A stretch of DNA of 64,000 nt from Litoditis marina (lineage: Eukaryota > Nematoda > Chromadorea > Rhabditida > Rhabditidae): NCBI GenBank assembly GCA_964036275.1, contig OZ038433.1, positions 6,799,048-6,863,047 on the forward strand. Reading direction: 5' to 3'. Shown here piece after piece: positions 53,539 through 64,000 of the stretch (positions are counted from its first letter, which is position 1; each line of letters begins with the position of its first letter). A program made the position numbers and the translations under genes. The notes beneath the pieces are model-generated. The model saw only the letters and a list, made by a program, of their open reading frames with translations, was not told the DNA's origin and ran no database searches.

Positions 53539-53903
53539 ACCGAAAGCGTTCCCTTCTCCCGTGGACACTATTCGCTGCCAATAGATAGTGTTGAGTGCGC
53601 CACCAAGCTAAAAACACGGCGGTCTATACAGCCAGAAAGTGAGAACCGCTCGAAACACACTTACTGTTCAACCATATGAATTTCCTCCGTATTGTTTAGG
53701 TACTTAGAGAAGTAGTTATTGAAAAAAATAGAATCAAAATTACACTTTAAGCCCGAAGTTTATGGTTTATGGCAATGTTTATTCAACATTTGAAAGGTAA
53801 AATATGACTCACCAACAGTCTATTACACTGTTTCTGTGTAAGGACATGGGAACAAAGTGATAATTTTATTATTTTCAAATTTTGCAAATAAAATGCAAAA
53901 CAT

Positions 53904-53986
53904 TCCGTCGAACCGGATTCGAACCAGTGACCTAAGGATATCTGCGACTCTACAGTCCTCCGCTCTACCAACTGAGCTATCGACGG
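53904..53986 (-). tRNA. tRNA-Tyr(GTA)
   Basis: Intact body. Leader variant GCGTACATTT. The unit to its right carries the first MITE. Confidence 0.96.
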
Positions 53987-54198
53987 ACCGAAAGCGTACA
54001 TTTCTCCCGTGGACACTATTCGCTGCCAATAGATAGTGTTGAGTGCGCCACCAAGCTAAAAACACGGCGGTCTATACAGCCAGAAAGTGAGAACCGCTCG
54101 AAACACACTTACTGTTCAACCATATGAATTTCCTCCGTATTGTTTAGGTACTTAGAGAAGTAGTTATTGAAAAAAATAGAATCAAAATTACACTTTAA

Positions 54199-54382
54199 AG
54201 GAGGGCAGAATGGAAAGCTAGTTTAGGTACCTCGGGGTACCTAAACATAACGTTTCGCGCGCCAAAACAGACTAAACCATACGGACCGTATGCAAATACG
54301 GTTTGTCAGTTTGAGTTGAAAAGGGAATATATCAGGTTCTGTTTAGCAGCTCTTCCATATAAACTTTCCTTTCTGTCCCCCT
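54199..54382. mobile_element. 184-bp MITE with TTAA target duplication (copy 1)
   Basis: Flanked by TTAA at 54195-54198 and 54383-54386, exactly where other units have a single TTAA (CACTTTAAGCCC). The ends, read with the flanking TTAA, are imperfect inverted repeats: TTAAAGGAGGGCAGAATGG against TTAAAGGGGGACAGAAAGG. The interior has a near-palindrome GTTTAGGTACC...GGTACCTAAAC (one mismatch here) and CATACGGACCGTATG. Non-coding. TTAA duplication points to a piggyBac-like source (inference; end sequences are not classical). Confidence 0.85.
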
Positions 54383-54539
54383 TTAAGCCCGAAGTTTATG
54401 GTTTATGGCAATGTTTATTCAACATTTGAAAGGTAAAATATGACTCACCAACAGTCTATTACACTGTTTCTGTGTAAGGAAATGGGAACAAAGTGATAAT
54501 TTTATTATTTTCAAATTTTGCAAATGAAATGCAAAACAT

Positions 54540-54622
54540 TCCGTCGAACCGGATTCGAACCAGTGACCTAAGGATATCTGCGACTCTACAGTCCTCCGCT
54601 CTACCAACTGAGCTATCGACGG
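54540..54622 (-). tRNA. tRNA-Tyr(GTA)
   Basis: Intact body. First gene right of MITE copy 1; shares the AAGGAAATGG and CAAATGAAATG variants with the copy at 55624. Confidence 0.96.
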
Positions 54623-54987
54623 ACCGAAAGCGTTCCCTTCTCCCGTGGACACTATTCGCTGCCAATAGATAGTGTTGAGTGCGCCACCAAGCTAAAAACA
54701 CGGCGGTCTATACAGCCAGAAAGTGAGAACCGCTCGAAACACACTTACTGTTCAACCATATGAATTTCCTCCGTATTGTTTAGGTACTTAGAGAAGTAGT
54801 TATTGAAAAAAATAGAATCAAAATTACACTTTAAGCCCGAAGTTTATGGTTTATGGCAATGTTTATTCAACATTTGAAAGGTAAAATATGACTCACCAAC
54901 AGTCTATTACACTGTTTCTGTGTAAGGACATGGGAACAAAGTGATAATTTTATTATTTTCAAATTTTGCAAATAAAATGCAAAACAT

Positions 54988-55070
54988 TCCGTCGAACCGG
55001 ATTCGAACCAGTGACCTAAGGATATCTGCGACTCTACAGTCCTCCGCTCTACCAACTGAGCTATCGACGG
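54988..55070 (-). tRNA. tRNA-Tyr(GTA)
   Basis: Intact body. Leader variant GCGACCCCTT. Confidence 0.96.
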
Positions 55071-55282
55071 ACCGAAAGCGACCCCTTCTCCCGTGGACAC
55101 TATTCGCTGCCAATAGATAGTGTTGAGTGCGCCACCAAGCTAAAAACACGGCGGTCTATACAGCCAGAAAGTGAGAACCGCTCGAAACACACTTACTGTT
55201 CAACCATATGAATTTCCTCCGTATTGTTTAGGTACTTAGAGAAGTAGTTATTGAAAAAAATAGAATCAAAATTACACTTTAA

Positions 55283-55466
55283 AGGAGGGCAGAATGGAAA
55301 GCTAGTTTAGGTACCCCGGGGTACCTAAACATAACGTTTCGCGCGCCAAAACAGACTAAACCATACGGACCGTATGCAAATACGGTTTGTCAGTTTGAGT
55401 TGAAAAGGGAATATATCAGGTTCTGTTTAGCAGCTCTTCCATATAAACTTTCCTTTCTGTCCCCCT
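55283..55466. mobile_element. 184-bp MITE with TTAA target duplication (copy 2)
   Basis: Same site in the unit and same length as copy 1, flanked by TTAA (55279-55282 and 55467-55470). The KpnI-type arms around CCCGGG make a perfect 26-bp palindrome here. The identical position and shared neighbours show it was copied with its unit rather than inserted twice. Confidence 0.85.
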
Positions 55467-55623
55467 TTAAGCCCGAAGTTTATGGTTTATGGCAATGTTT
55501 ATTCAACATTTGAAAGGTAAAATATGACTCACCAACAGTCTATTACACTGTTTCTGTGTAAGGAAATGGGAACAAAGTGATAATTTTATTATTTTCAAAT
55601 TTTGCAAATGAAATGCAAAACAT

Positions 55624-55706
55624 TCCGTCGAACCGGATTCGAACCAGTGACCTAAGGATATCTGCGACTCTACAGTCCTCCGCTCTACCAACTGAGCTAT
55701 CGACGG
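55624..55706 (-). tRNA. tRNA-Tyr(GTA)
   Basis: Intact body; right of MITE copy 2. Confidence 0.96.
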
Positions 55707-56071
55707 ACCGAAAGCGTTCCCTTCTCCCGTGGACACTATTCGCTGCCAATAGATAGTGTTGAGTGCGCCACCAAGCTAAAAACACGGCGGTCTATACAGC
55801 CAGAAAGTGAGAACCGCTCGAAACACACTTACTGTTCAACCATATGAATTTCCTCCGTATTGTTTAGGTACTTAGAGAAGTAGTTATTGAAAAAAATAGA
55901 ATCAAAATTACACTTTAAGCCCGAAGTTTATGGTTTATGGCAATGTTTATTCAACATCTGAAAGGTAAAATATGACTCACCAACAGTCTATTACACTGTT
56001 TCTGTGTAAGGACATGGGAACAAAGTGATAATTTTATTATTTTCAAATTTTGCGAATAAAATGCAAAACAT

Positions 56072-56154
56072 TCCGTCGAACCGGATTCGAACCAGTGACC
56101 TAAGGATATCTGCGACTCTACAGTCCTCCGCTCTACCAACTGAGCTATCGACGG
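56072..56154 (-). tRNA. tRNA-Tyr(GTA)
   Basis: Intact body. Trailer variant GCGAATAAAATG. Confidence 0.96.
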
Positions 56155-56519
56155 ACCGAAAGCGTTCCCTTCTCCCGTGGACACTATTCGCTGCCAATAG
56201 ATAGTGTTGAGTGCGCCACCAAGCTAAAAACACGGCGGTCTATACAGCCAGAAAGTGAGAACCGCTCGAAACACACTTACTGTTCAACCATATGAATTTC
56301 CTCCGTATTGTTTAGGTACTTAGAGAAGTAATTATTGAAAAAAATAGAATCAAAATTACACTTTAAGCCCGAAGTTTATGGTTTATGGCAATGTTTATTC
56401 AACATTTGAAAGGTAAAATATGACTCACCAACAGTCTATTACACTGTTTCTGTGTAAGGACATGGGAACAAAGTGATAATTTTATTATTTTCAAATTTTG
56501 CAAATAAAATGCAAAACAT

Positions 56520-56602
56520 TCCGTCGAACCGGATTCGAACCAGTGACCTAAGGATATCTGCGACTCTACAGTCCTCCGCTCTACCAACTGAGCTATCGAC
56601 GG
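56520..56602 (-). tRNA. tRNA-Tyr(GTA)
   Basis: Intact body, majority spacer. Confidence 0.96.
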
Positions 56603-56967
56603 ACCGAAAGCGTTCCCTTCTCCCGTGGACACTATTCGCTGCCAATAGATAGTGTTGAGTGCGCCACCAAGCTAAAAACACGGCGGTCTATACAGCCAGA
56701 AAGTGAGAACCGCTCGAAACACACTTACTGTTCAACCATATGAATTTCCTCCGTATTGTTTAGGTACTTAGAGAAGTAGTTATTGAAAAAAATAGAATCA
56801 AAATTACACTTTAAGCCCGAAGTTTATGGTTTATGGCAATGTTTATTCAACATTTGAAAGGTAAAATATGACTCACCAACAGTCTATTACACTGTTTCTG
56901 TGTAAGGACATGGGAACAAAGTGATAATTTTATTATTTTCAAATTTTGCAAATAAAATGCAAAACAT

Positions 56968-57050
56968 TCCGTCGAACCGGATTCGAACCAGTGACCTAAG
57001 GATATCTGCGACTCTACAGTCCTCCGCTCTACCAACTGAGCTATCGACGG
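56968..57050 (-). tRNA. tRNA-Tyr(GTA)
   Basis: Intact body, majority spacer. Confidence 0.96.
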
Positions 57051-57415
57051 ACCGAAAGCGTTCCCTTCTCCCGTGGACACTATTCGCTGCCAATAGATAG
57101 TGTTGAGTGCGCCACCAAGCTAAAAACACGGCGGTCTATACAGCCAGAAAGTGAGAACCGCTCGAAACACACTTACTGTTCAACCATATGAATTTCCTCC
57201 GTATTGTTTAGGTACTTAGAGAAGTAATTATTGAAAAAAATAGAATCAAAATTACACTTTAAGCCCGAAGTTTATGGTTTATGGCAATGTTTATTCAACA
57301 TTTGAAAGGTAAAATATGACTCACCAACAGTCTATTACACTGTTTCTGTGTAAGGACATGGGAACAAAGTGATAATTTTATTATTTTCAAATTTTGCAAA
57401 TAAAATGCAAAACAT

Positions 57416-57498
57416 TCCGTCGAACCGGATTCGAACCAGTGACCTAAGGATATCTGCGACTCTACAGTCCTCCGCTCTACCAACTGAGCTATCGACGG
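57416..57498 (-). tRNA. tRNA-Tyr(GTA)
   Basis: Intact body. Leader has CGAAGGCG in place of CGAAAGCG. Confidence 0.96.
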
Positions 57499-57864
57499 AC
57501 CGAAGGCGTTCCCTTCTCCCGTGGACACTATTCGCTGCCAATAGATAGTGTTGAGTGCGCCACCAAGCTAAAAACACGGCGGTCTATACAGCCAGAAAGT
57601 GAGAACCGCTCGAAACACACTTACTGTTCAACCATATGAATTTCCTCCGTATTGTTTAGGTACTTAGAGAAGTAGTTATTGCAAAAAAATAGAATCAAAA
57701 TTACACTTTAAGCCCGAAGTTTATGGTTTATGGCAATGTTTATTCAACATTTGAAAGGTAAAATATGACTCACCAACAGTCTATTACACTGTTTCTGTGT
57801 AAGGACATGGGAACAAAGTGATAATTTTATTATTTTCAAATTTTGCAAATGAAATGCAAAACAT

Positions 57865-57947
57865 TCCGTCGAACCGGATTCGAACCAGTGACCTAAGGAT
57901 ATCTGCGACTCTACAGTCCTCCGCTCTACCAACTGAGCTATCGACGG
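57865..57947 (-). tRNA. tRNA-Tyr(GTA)
   Basis: Intact body. Trailer variant CAAATGAAATG. Confidence 0.96.
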
Positions 57948-58312
57948 ACCGAAAGCGTTCCCTTCTCCCGTGGACACTATTCGCTGCCAATAGATAGTGT
58001 TGAGTGCGCCACCAAGCTAAAAACACGGCGGTCTATACAGCCAGAAAGTGAGAACCGCTCGAAACACACTTACTGTTCAACCATATGAATTTCCTCCGTA
58101 TTGTTTAGGTACTTAGAGAAGTAATTATTGAAAAAAATAGAATCAAAATTACACTTTAAGCCCGAAGTTTATGGTTTATGGCAATGTTTATTCAACATTT
58201 GAAAGGTAAAATATGACTCACCAACAGTCTATTACACTGTTTCTGTGTAAGGACATGGGAACAAAGTGATAATTTTATTATTTTCAAATTTTGCAAATAA
58301 AATGCAAAACAT

Positions 58313-58395
58313 TCCGTCGAACCGGATTCGAACCAGTGACCTAAGGATATCTGCGACTCTACAGTCCTCCGCTCTACCAACTGAGCTATCGACGG
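58313..58395 (-). tRNA. tRNA-Tyr(GTA)
   Basis: Intact body, majority spacer. Confidence 0.96.
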
Positions 58396-58760
58396 ACCGA
58401 AAGCGTTCCCTTCTCCCGTGGACACTATTCGCTGCCAATAGATAGTGTTGAGTGCGCCACCAAGCTAAAAACACGGCGGTCTATACAGCCAGAAAGTGAG
58501 AACCGCTCGAAACACACTTACTGTTCAACCATATGAATTTCCTCCGTATTGTTTAGGTACTTAGAGAAGTAGTTATTGAAAAAAATAGAATCAAAATTAC
58601 ACTTTAAGCCCGAAGTTTATGGTTTATGGCAATGTTTATTCAACATTTGAAAGGTAAAATATGACTCACCAACAGTCTATTACACTGTTTCTGTGTAAGG
58701 ACATGGGAACAAAGTGATAATTTTATTATTTTCAAATTTTGCAAATGAAATGCAAAACAT

Positions 58761-58843
58761 TCCGTCGAACCGGATTCGAACCAGTGACCTAAGGATATCT
58801 GCGACTCTACAGTCCTCCGCTCTACCAACTGAGCTATCGACGG
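58761..58843 (-). tRNA. tRNA-Tyr(GTA)
   Basis: Intact body. Trailer variant CAAATGAAATG. Confidence 0.96.
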
Positions 58844-59208
58844 ACCGAAAGCGTTCCCTTCTCCCGTGGACACTATTCGCTGCCAATAGATAGTGTTGAG
58901 TGCGCCACCAAGCTAAAAACACGGCGGTCTATACAGCCAGAAAGTGAGAACCGCTCGAAACACACTTACTGTTCAACCATATGAATTTCCTCCGTATTGT
59001 TTAGGTACTTAGAGAAGTAGTTATTGAAAAAAATAGAATCAAAATTACACTTTAAGCCCGAAGTTTATGGTTTATGGCAATGTTTATTCAACATTTGAAA
59101 GGTAAAATATGACTCACCAACAGTCTATTACACTGTTTCTGTGTAAGGACATGGGAACAAAGTGATAATTTTATTATTTTCAAATTTTGCAAATAAAATG
59201 CAAAACAT

Positions 59209-59291
59209 TCCGTCGAACCGGATTCGAACCAGTGACCTAAGGATATCTGCGACTCTACAGTCCTCCGCTCTACCAACTGAGCTATCGACGG
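59209..59291 (-). tRNA. tRNA-Tyr(GTA)
   Basis: Intact body, majority spacer. Confidence 0.96.
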
Positions 59292-59656
59292 ACCGAAAGC
59301 GTTCCCTTCTCCCGTGGACACTATTCGCTGCCAATAGATAGTGTTGAGTGCGCCACCAAGCTAAAAACACGGCGGTCTATACAGCCAGAAAGTGAGAACC
59401 GCTCGAAACACACTTACTGTTCAACCATATGAATTTCCTCCGTATTGTTTAGGTACTTAGAGAAGTAATTATTGAAAAAAATAGAATCAAAATTACACTT
59501 TAAGCCCGAAGTTTATGGTTTATGGCAATGTTTATTCAACATTTGAAAGGTAAAATATGACTCACCAACAGTCTATTACACTGTTTCTGTGTAAGGACAT
59601 GGGAACAAAGTGATAATTTTATTATTTTCAAATTTTGCAAATAAAATGCAAAACAT

Positions 59657-59739
59657 TCCGTCGAACCGGATTCGAACCAGTGACCTAAGGATATCTGCGA
59701 CTCTACAGTCCTCCGCTCTACCAACTGAGCTATCGACGG
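59657..59739 (-). tRNA. tRNA-Tyr(GTA)
   Basis: Intact body, majority spacer. Confidence 0.96.
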
Positions 59740-60104
59740 ACCGAAAGCGTTCCCTTCTCCCGTGGACACTATTCGCTGCCAATAGATAGTGTTGAGTGCG
59801 CCACCAAGCTAAAAACACGGCGGTCTATACAGCCAGAAAGTGAGAACCGCTCGAAACACACTTACTGTTCAACCATATGAATTTCCTCCGTATTGTTTAG
59901 GTACTTAGAGAAGTAATTATTGAAAAAAATAGAATCAAAATTACACTTTAAGCCCGAAGTTTATGGTTTATGGCAATGTTTATTCAACATTTGAAAGGTA
60001 AAATATGACTCACCAACAGTCTATTACACTGTTTCTGTGTAAGGACATGGGAACAAAGTGATAATTTTATTATTTTCAAATTTTGCAAATAAAATGCAAA
60101 ACAT

Positions 60105-60187
60105 TCCGTCGAACCGGATTCGAACCAGTGACCTAAGGATATCTGCGACTCTACAGTCCTCCGCTCTACCAACTGAGCTATCGACGG
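60105..60187 (-). tRNA. tRNA-Tyr(GTA)
   Basis: Intact body, majority spacer. Confidence 0.96.
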
Positions 60188-60552
60188 ACCGAAAGCGTTC
60201 CCTTCTCCCGTGGACACTATTCGCTGCCAATAGATAGTGTTGAGTGCGCCACCAAGCTAAAAACACGGCGGTCTATACAGCCAGAAAGTGAGAACCGCTC
60301 GAAACACACTTACTGTTCAACCATATGAATTTCCTCCGTATTGTTTAGGTACTTAGAGAAGTAGTTATTGAAAAAAATAGAATCAAAATTACACTTTAAG
60401 CCCGAAGTTTATGGTTTATGGCAATGTTTATTCAACATTTGAAAGGTAAAATATGACTCACCAACAGTCTATTACACTGTTTCTGTGTAAGGACATGGGA
60501 ACAAAGTGATAATTTTATTATTTTCAAATTTTGCAAATAAAATGCAAAACAT

Positions 60553-60635
60553 TCCGTCGAACCGGATTCGAACCAGTGACCTAAGGATATCTGCGACTCT
60601 ACAGTCCTCCGCTCTACCAACTGAGCTATCGACGG
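60553..60635 (-). tRNA. tRNA-Tyr(GTA)
   Basis: Intact body, majority spacer. Confidence 0.96.
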
Positions 60636-61000
60636 ACCGAAAGCGTTCCCTTCTCCCGTGGACACTATTCGCTGCCAATAGATAGTGTTGAGTGCGCCAC
60701 CAAGCTAAAAACACGGCGGTCTATACAGCCAGAAAGTGAGAACCGCTCGAAACACACTTACTGTTCAACCATATGAATTTCCTCCGTATTGTTTAGGAAC
60801 TTAGAGAAGTAATTATTGAAAAAAATAGAATCAAAATTACACTTTAAGCCCGAAGTTTATGGTTTATGGCAATGTTTATTCAACATTTGAAAGGTAAAAT
60901 ATGACTCACCAACAGTCTATTACACTGTTTCTGTGTAAGGACATGGGAACAAAGTAATAATTTTATTATTTTCAAATTTTGCAAATGAAATGCAAAACAT

Positions 61001-61083
61001 TCCGTCGAACCGGATTCGAACCAGTGACCTGAGGATATCTGCGACTCTACAGTCCTCCGCTCTACCAACTGAGCTATCGACGG
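61001..61083 (-). tRNA. tRNA-Tyr(GTA), T43C variant
   Basis: One change inside the tRNA body: ATCCTCAGG for ATCCTTAGG, turning the G27-U43 wobble into G-C. It should remain functional. Confidence 0.94.
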
Positions 61084-61448
61084 ACCGAAAGCGTTCCCTT
61101 CTCCCGTGGACACTATTCGCTGCCAATAGATAGTGTTGAGTGCGCCACCAAGCTAAAAACACGGCGGTCTATACAGCCAGAAAGTGAGAACCGCTCGAAA
61201 CACACTTACTGTTCAACCATATGAATTTCCTCCGTATTGTTTAGGTACTTAGAGAAGTAGTTATTGAAAAAAATAGAATCAAAATTACACTTTAAGCCCG
61301 AAGTTTATGGTTTATGGCAATGTTTATTCAACATTTGAAAGGTAAAATATGACTCACCAACAGTCTATTACACTGTTTCTGTGTAAGGACATGGGAACAA
61401 AGTGATAATTTTATTATTTTCAAATTTTGCAAATAAAATGCAAAACAG

Positions 61449-61531
61449 TCCGTCGAACCGGATTCGAACCAGTGACCTAAGGATATCTGCGACTCTACAG
61501 TCCTCCGCTCTACCAACTGAGCTATCGACGG
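61449..61531 (-). tRNA. tRNA-Tyr(GTA)
   Basis: Intact body. One base changed just 3' of the discriminator; TTTT terminator kept. Confidence 0.95.
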
Positions 61532-61896
61532 ACCGAAAGCGTTCCCTTCTCCCGTGGACACTATTCGCTGCCAATAGATAGTGTTGAGTGCGCCACCAAG
61601 CTAAAAACACGGCGGTCTATACAGCCAGAAAGTGAGAACCGCTCGAAACACACTTACTGTTCAACCATATGAATTTCCTCCGTATTGTTTAGGTTTTTAG
61701 AGAAGTAATTATTGAAAAAAATAGAATCAAAATTACACTTTAAGCCCGAAGTTTATGGTTTATGGCAATGTTTATTCAACATTTGAAAGGTAAAATATGA
61801 CTCACCAACAGTCTATTACACTGTTTCTGTGTAAGGACATGGGAACAAAGTGATAATTTTATTATTTTCAAATTTTGCAAATAAAATGCAAAACAT

Positions 61897-61979
61897 TCCG
61901 TCGAACCGGATTCGAACCAGTGACCTAAGGATATCTGCGACTCTACAGTCCTCCGCTCTACCAACTGAGCTATCGACGG
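61897..61979 (-). tRNA. tRNA-Tyr(GTA)
   Basis: Intact body, majority spacer. Confidence 0.96.
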
Positions 61980-62344
61980 ACCGAAAGCGTTCCCTTCTCC
62001 CGTGGACACTATTCGCTGCCAATAGATAGTGTTGAGTGCGCCACCAAGCTAAAAACACGGCGGTCTATACAGCCAGAAAGTGAGAACCGCTCGAAACACA
62101 CTTACTGTTCAACCATATGAATTTCCTCCGTATTGTTTAGGTACTTAGAGAAGTAGTTATTGAAAAAAATAGAATCAAAATTACACTTTAAGCCCGAAGT
62201 TTATGGTTTATGGCAATGTTTATTCAACATTTGAAAGGTAAAATATGACTCACCAACAGTCTATTACACTGTTTCTGTGTAAGGACATGGGAACAAAGTG
62301 ATAATTTTATTATTTTCAAATTTTGCAAATAAAATGCAAAACAT

Positions 62345-62427
62345 TCCGTCGAACCGGATTCGAACCAGTGACCTAAGGATATCTGCGACTCTACAGTCCT
62401 CCGCTCTACCAACTGAGCTATCGACGG
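62345..62427 (-). tRNA. tRNA-Tyr(GTA)
   Basis: Intact body. The upstream inverted motif has ATATATAGTG for ATAGATAGTG. Confidence 0.96.
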
Positions 62428-62792
62428 ACCGAAAGCGTTCCCTTCTCCCGTGGACACTATTCGCTGCCAATATATAGTGTTGAGTGCGCCACCAAGCTAA
62501 AAACACGGCGGTCGTTACAGCCAGAAAGTGAGAACCGCTCGAAACACACTTATTGTTCAACCATATGAATTTCCTCCGTATTGTTTAGGTACTTAGAGAA
62601 GTAGTTATTGAAAAAAATAGAATCAAAATTACACTTTAAGCCCGAAGTTTATGGTTTATGGCAATGTTTATTCAACATTTGAAAGGTAAAATATGACTCA
62701 CCAACAGTCTATTACACTGTTTCTGTGTAAGGACATGGGAACAAAGTGATAATTTTATTATTTTCAAATTTTGCAAATAAAATGCAAAACAT

Positions 62793-62875
62793 TCCGTCGA
62801 ACCGGATTCGAACCAGTGACCTAAGGATATCTGCGACTCTACAGTCCTCCGCTCTACCAACTGAGCTATCGACGG
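62793..62875 (-). tRNA. tRNA-Tyr(GTA)
   Basis: Intact body, majority spacer. Confidence 0.96.
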
Positions 62876-63239
62876 ACCGAAAGCGTTCCCTTCTCCCGTG
62901 GACACTATTCGCTGCCAATAGATAGTGTTGAGTGCGCCACCAAGCTAAAAACACGGCGGTCTATACAGCCAGAAAGTGAGAACCGCTCGAAACACACTTA
63001 CTGTTCAACCATATGAATTTCCTCCGTATTGTTTAGGTACTTAGAGAAGTAGTTATTGAAAAAAATAGAATCAAAATTACACTTTAAGCCCGAAGTTTAT
63101 GGTTTATGGCAATGTTTATTCAACATTTGAAAGGTAAAATATGACTCACCAACAGTTATTACACTGTTTCTGTGTAAGGACATGGGAACAAAGTGATAAT
63201 TTTATTATTTTCAAATTTTGCAAATAAAATGCAAAACAT

Positions 63240-63322
63240 TCCGTCGAACCGGATTCGAACCAGTGACCTAAGGATATCTGCGACTCTACAGTCCTCCGCT
63301 CTACCAACTGAGCTATCGACGG
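63240..63322 (-). tRNA. tRNA-Tyr(GTA)
   Basis: Intact body. The spacer to its left lacks one base (AACAGTTATTAC). Confidence 0.96.
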
Positions 63323-63687
63323 ACCGAAAGCGTTCCCTTCTCCCGTGGACACTATTCGCTGCCAATAGATAGTGTTGAGTGCGCCACCAAGCTAAAAACA
63401 CGGCGGTCTATACAGCCAGAAAGTGAGAACCGCTCGAAACACACTTACTGTTCAAACATATGAATTTCCTCCGTATTGTTTAGGTACTTAGAGAAGTAGT
63501 TATTGAAAAAAATAGAATCAAAATTACACTTTAAGCCCGAAGTTTATGGTTTATGGCAATGTTTATTCAACATTTGAAAGGTAAAATATGACTCACCAAC
63601 AGTCTTTTACACTGTTTCTGTGTAAGGACATGGGAACAAAGTGATAATTTTATTATTTTCAAATTTTGCAAATAAAATGCAAAACAT

Positions 63688-63770
63688 TCCGTCGAACCGG
63701 ATTCGAACCAGTGACCTAAGGATATCTGCGACTCTACAGTCCTCCGCTCTACCAACTGAGCTATCGACGG
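63688..63770 (-). tRNA. tRNA-Tyr(GTA), last copy in the window
   Basis: Intact body. Leader lacks one C (GCGTTCCTTCTCC). The array ends about 220 bases to its right. Confidence 0.95.
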
Positions 63771-64000
63771 ACCGAAAGCGTTCCTTCTCCCGTGGACACT
63801 ATTCGCTGCCAATAGATAGTGTTGAGTGCGCCACCAAGCTAAAAACACGGCGGTCTATACAGACAGAAAGTGAGAACCGCTCGAAACACACTTACTGTTC
63901 AACCATATGAATTTCCTCCGTATTGTTTAGGTACTCAGAGAAGTAGTTATTGAAAAAAATAGAATCAAAATTACACTTTAAGCCCGAAGGATCAGGTACG

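Larger units (their letters stand above)
50992..63989. repeat. 448-bp tandem array carrying tRNA-Tyr genes
   Basis: Twenty-nine tRNA-bearing units in the same orientation repeat every 447-449 bp. Two units are lengthened to 636 bp by a 184-bp insertion plus TTAA. Between tRNAs the spacer is almost invariant: it includes CACTAT...ATAGTG inverted motifs upstream of each gene and T-run terminators downstream. Variants (GCATAAC/GCAAAAC, CAAATGAAATG/CAAATAAAATG, GTAGTTATTG/GTAATTATTG) recur in patterns that suggest duplication of unit pairs. The left edge contains damaged units. The last unit breaks off at CCCGAAG (about 63989), followed by 11 bases of other sequence. Overlapping minus-strand 77- and 80-codon frames in each unit run through the tRNA and are not genes. 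Confidence 0.97.

Noticed and set aside
51990..63848. Repeated minus-strand 77- and 80-codon frames
   Set aside because: They overlap each other and run straight through the tRNA-Tyr genes; copies are identical because the DNA repeats.
50992..63989. Assembly artefact (collapsed or mis-expanded array)
   Set aside because: Units carry distinct, ordered variants and two MITE-bearing units, so most copies are real; the exact copy number is still uncertain.

Overview
This is animal (metazoan) nuclear DNA. The genes are cut into many short exons by introns that mostly match GT...TTTYAG, and the smallest introns I can place are about 43-49 bp. Three protein-coding loci have a strong polypyrimidine-AG acceptor only 1-24 bases upstream of a start ATG. 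That resembles spliced-leader trans-splicing, as in nematodes, flatworms and some other invertebrates. I cannot name the species; a compact invertebrate genome fits best.

Layout, left to right. (1) 1-14371: about 80 head-to-tail copies of a 179-bp satellite, with a 9-monomer (1611-bp) higher-order period in places. (2) 14371-~17440, minus: a 5'-truncated, frameshifted CR1/Jockey-like non-LTR retrotransposon (endonuclease plus reverse transcriptase) that abuts the satellite edge with a (TTGTA)3 tail. (3) 17682-27456, plus: a gene of about 22 exons and 858 codons, family not recognised, with two similar RING/PHD-like zinc fingers. (4) 36564-28677, minus: 18 exons whose phases all agree. The first six encode a secreted/membrane three-finger (Ly6/TGF-beta-receptor-ectodomain-like) protein. 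The next twelve encode a protein phosphatase of the PPP fold that has lost most catalytic residues. They are either two adjacent genes or one gene for a membrane-anchored pseudophosphatase; the stop codon of the first lies inside a perfect splice donor. (5) 38979-47661, plus: the DDX54/Dbp10 DEAD-box RNA helicase, 20 exons. (6) 48434-50761, plus: PCNA, 7 exons, with E2F-like sites and CCAAT boxes upstream. (7) ~50992-63989: a tandem array of a 448-bp unit, each carrying one intron-containing tRNA-Tyr(GTA) gene on the minus strand. There are 26 intact-looking copies, two damaged copies and one fragment at the left edge. Two units carry the same 184-bp TTAA-flanked MITE.

DDX54 (ribosome biogenesis) and PCNA (replication sliding clamp) are conserved growth genes. 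The two satellite-scale arrays at the ends, and several foldback elements in introns, make up much of the rest. The strongest candidates for something undescribed are the three-finger/pseudophosphatase locus and the tRNA-Tyr satellite. All exon models here were built by eye from splice signals, reading-frame phase and protein resemblance; no search was run.
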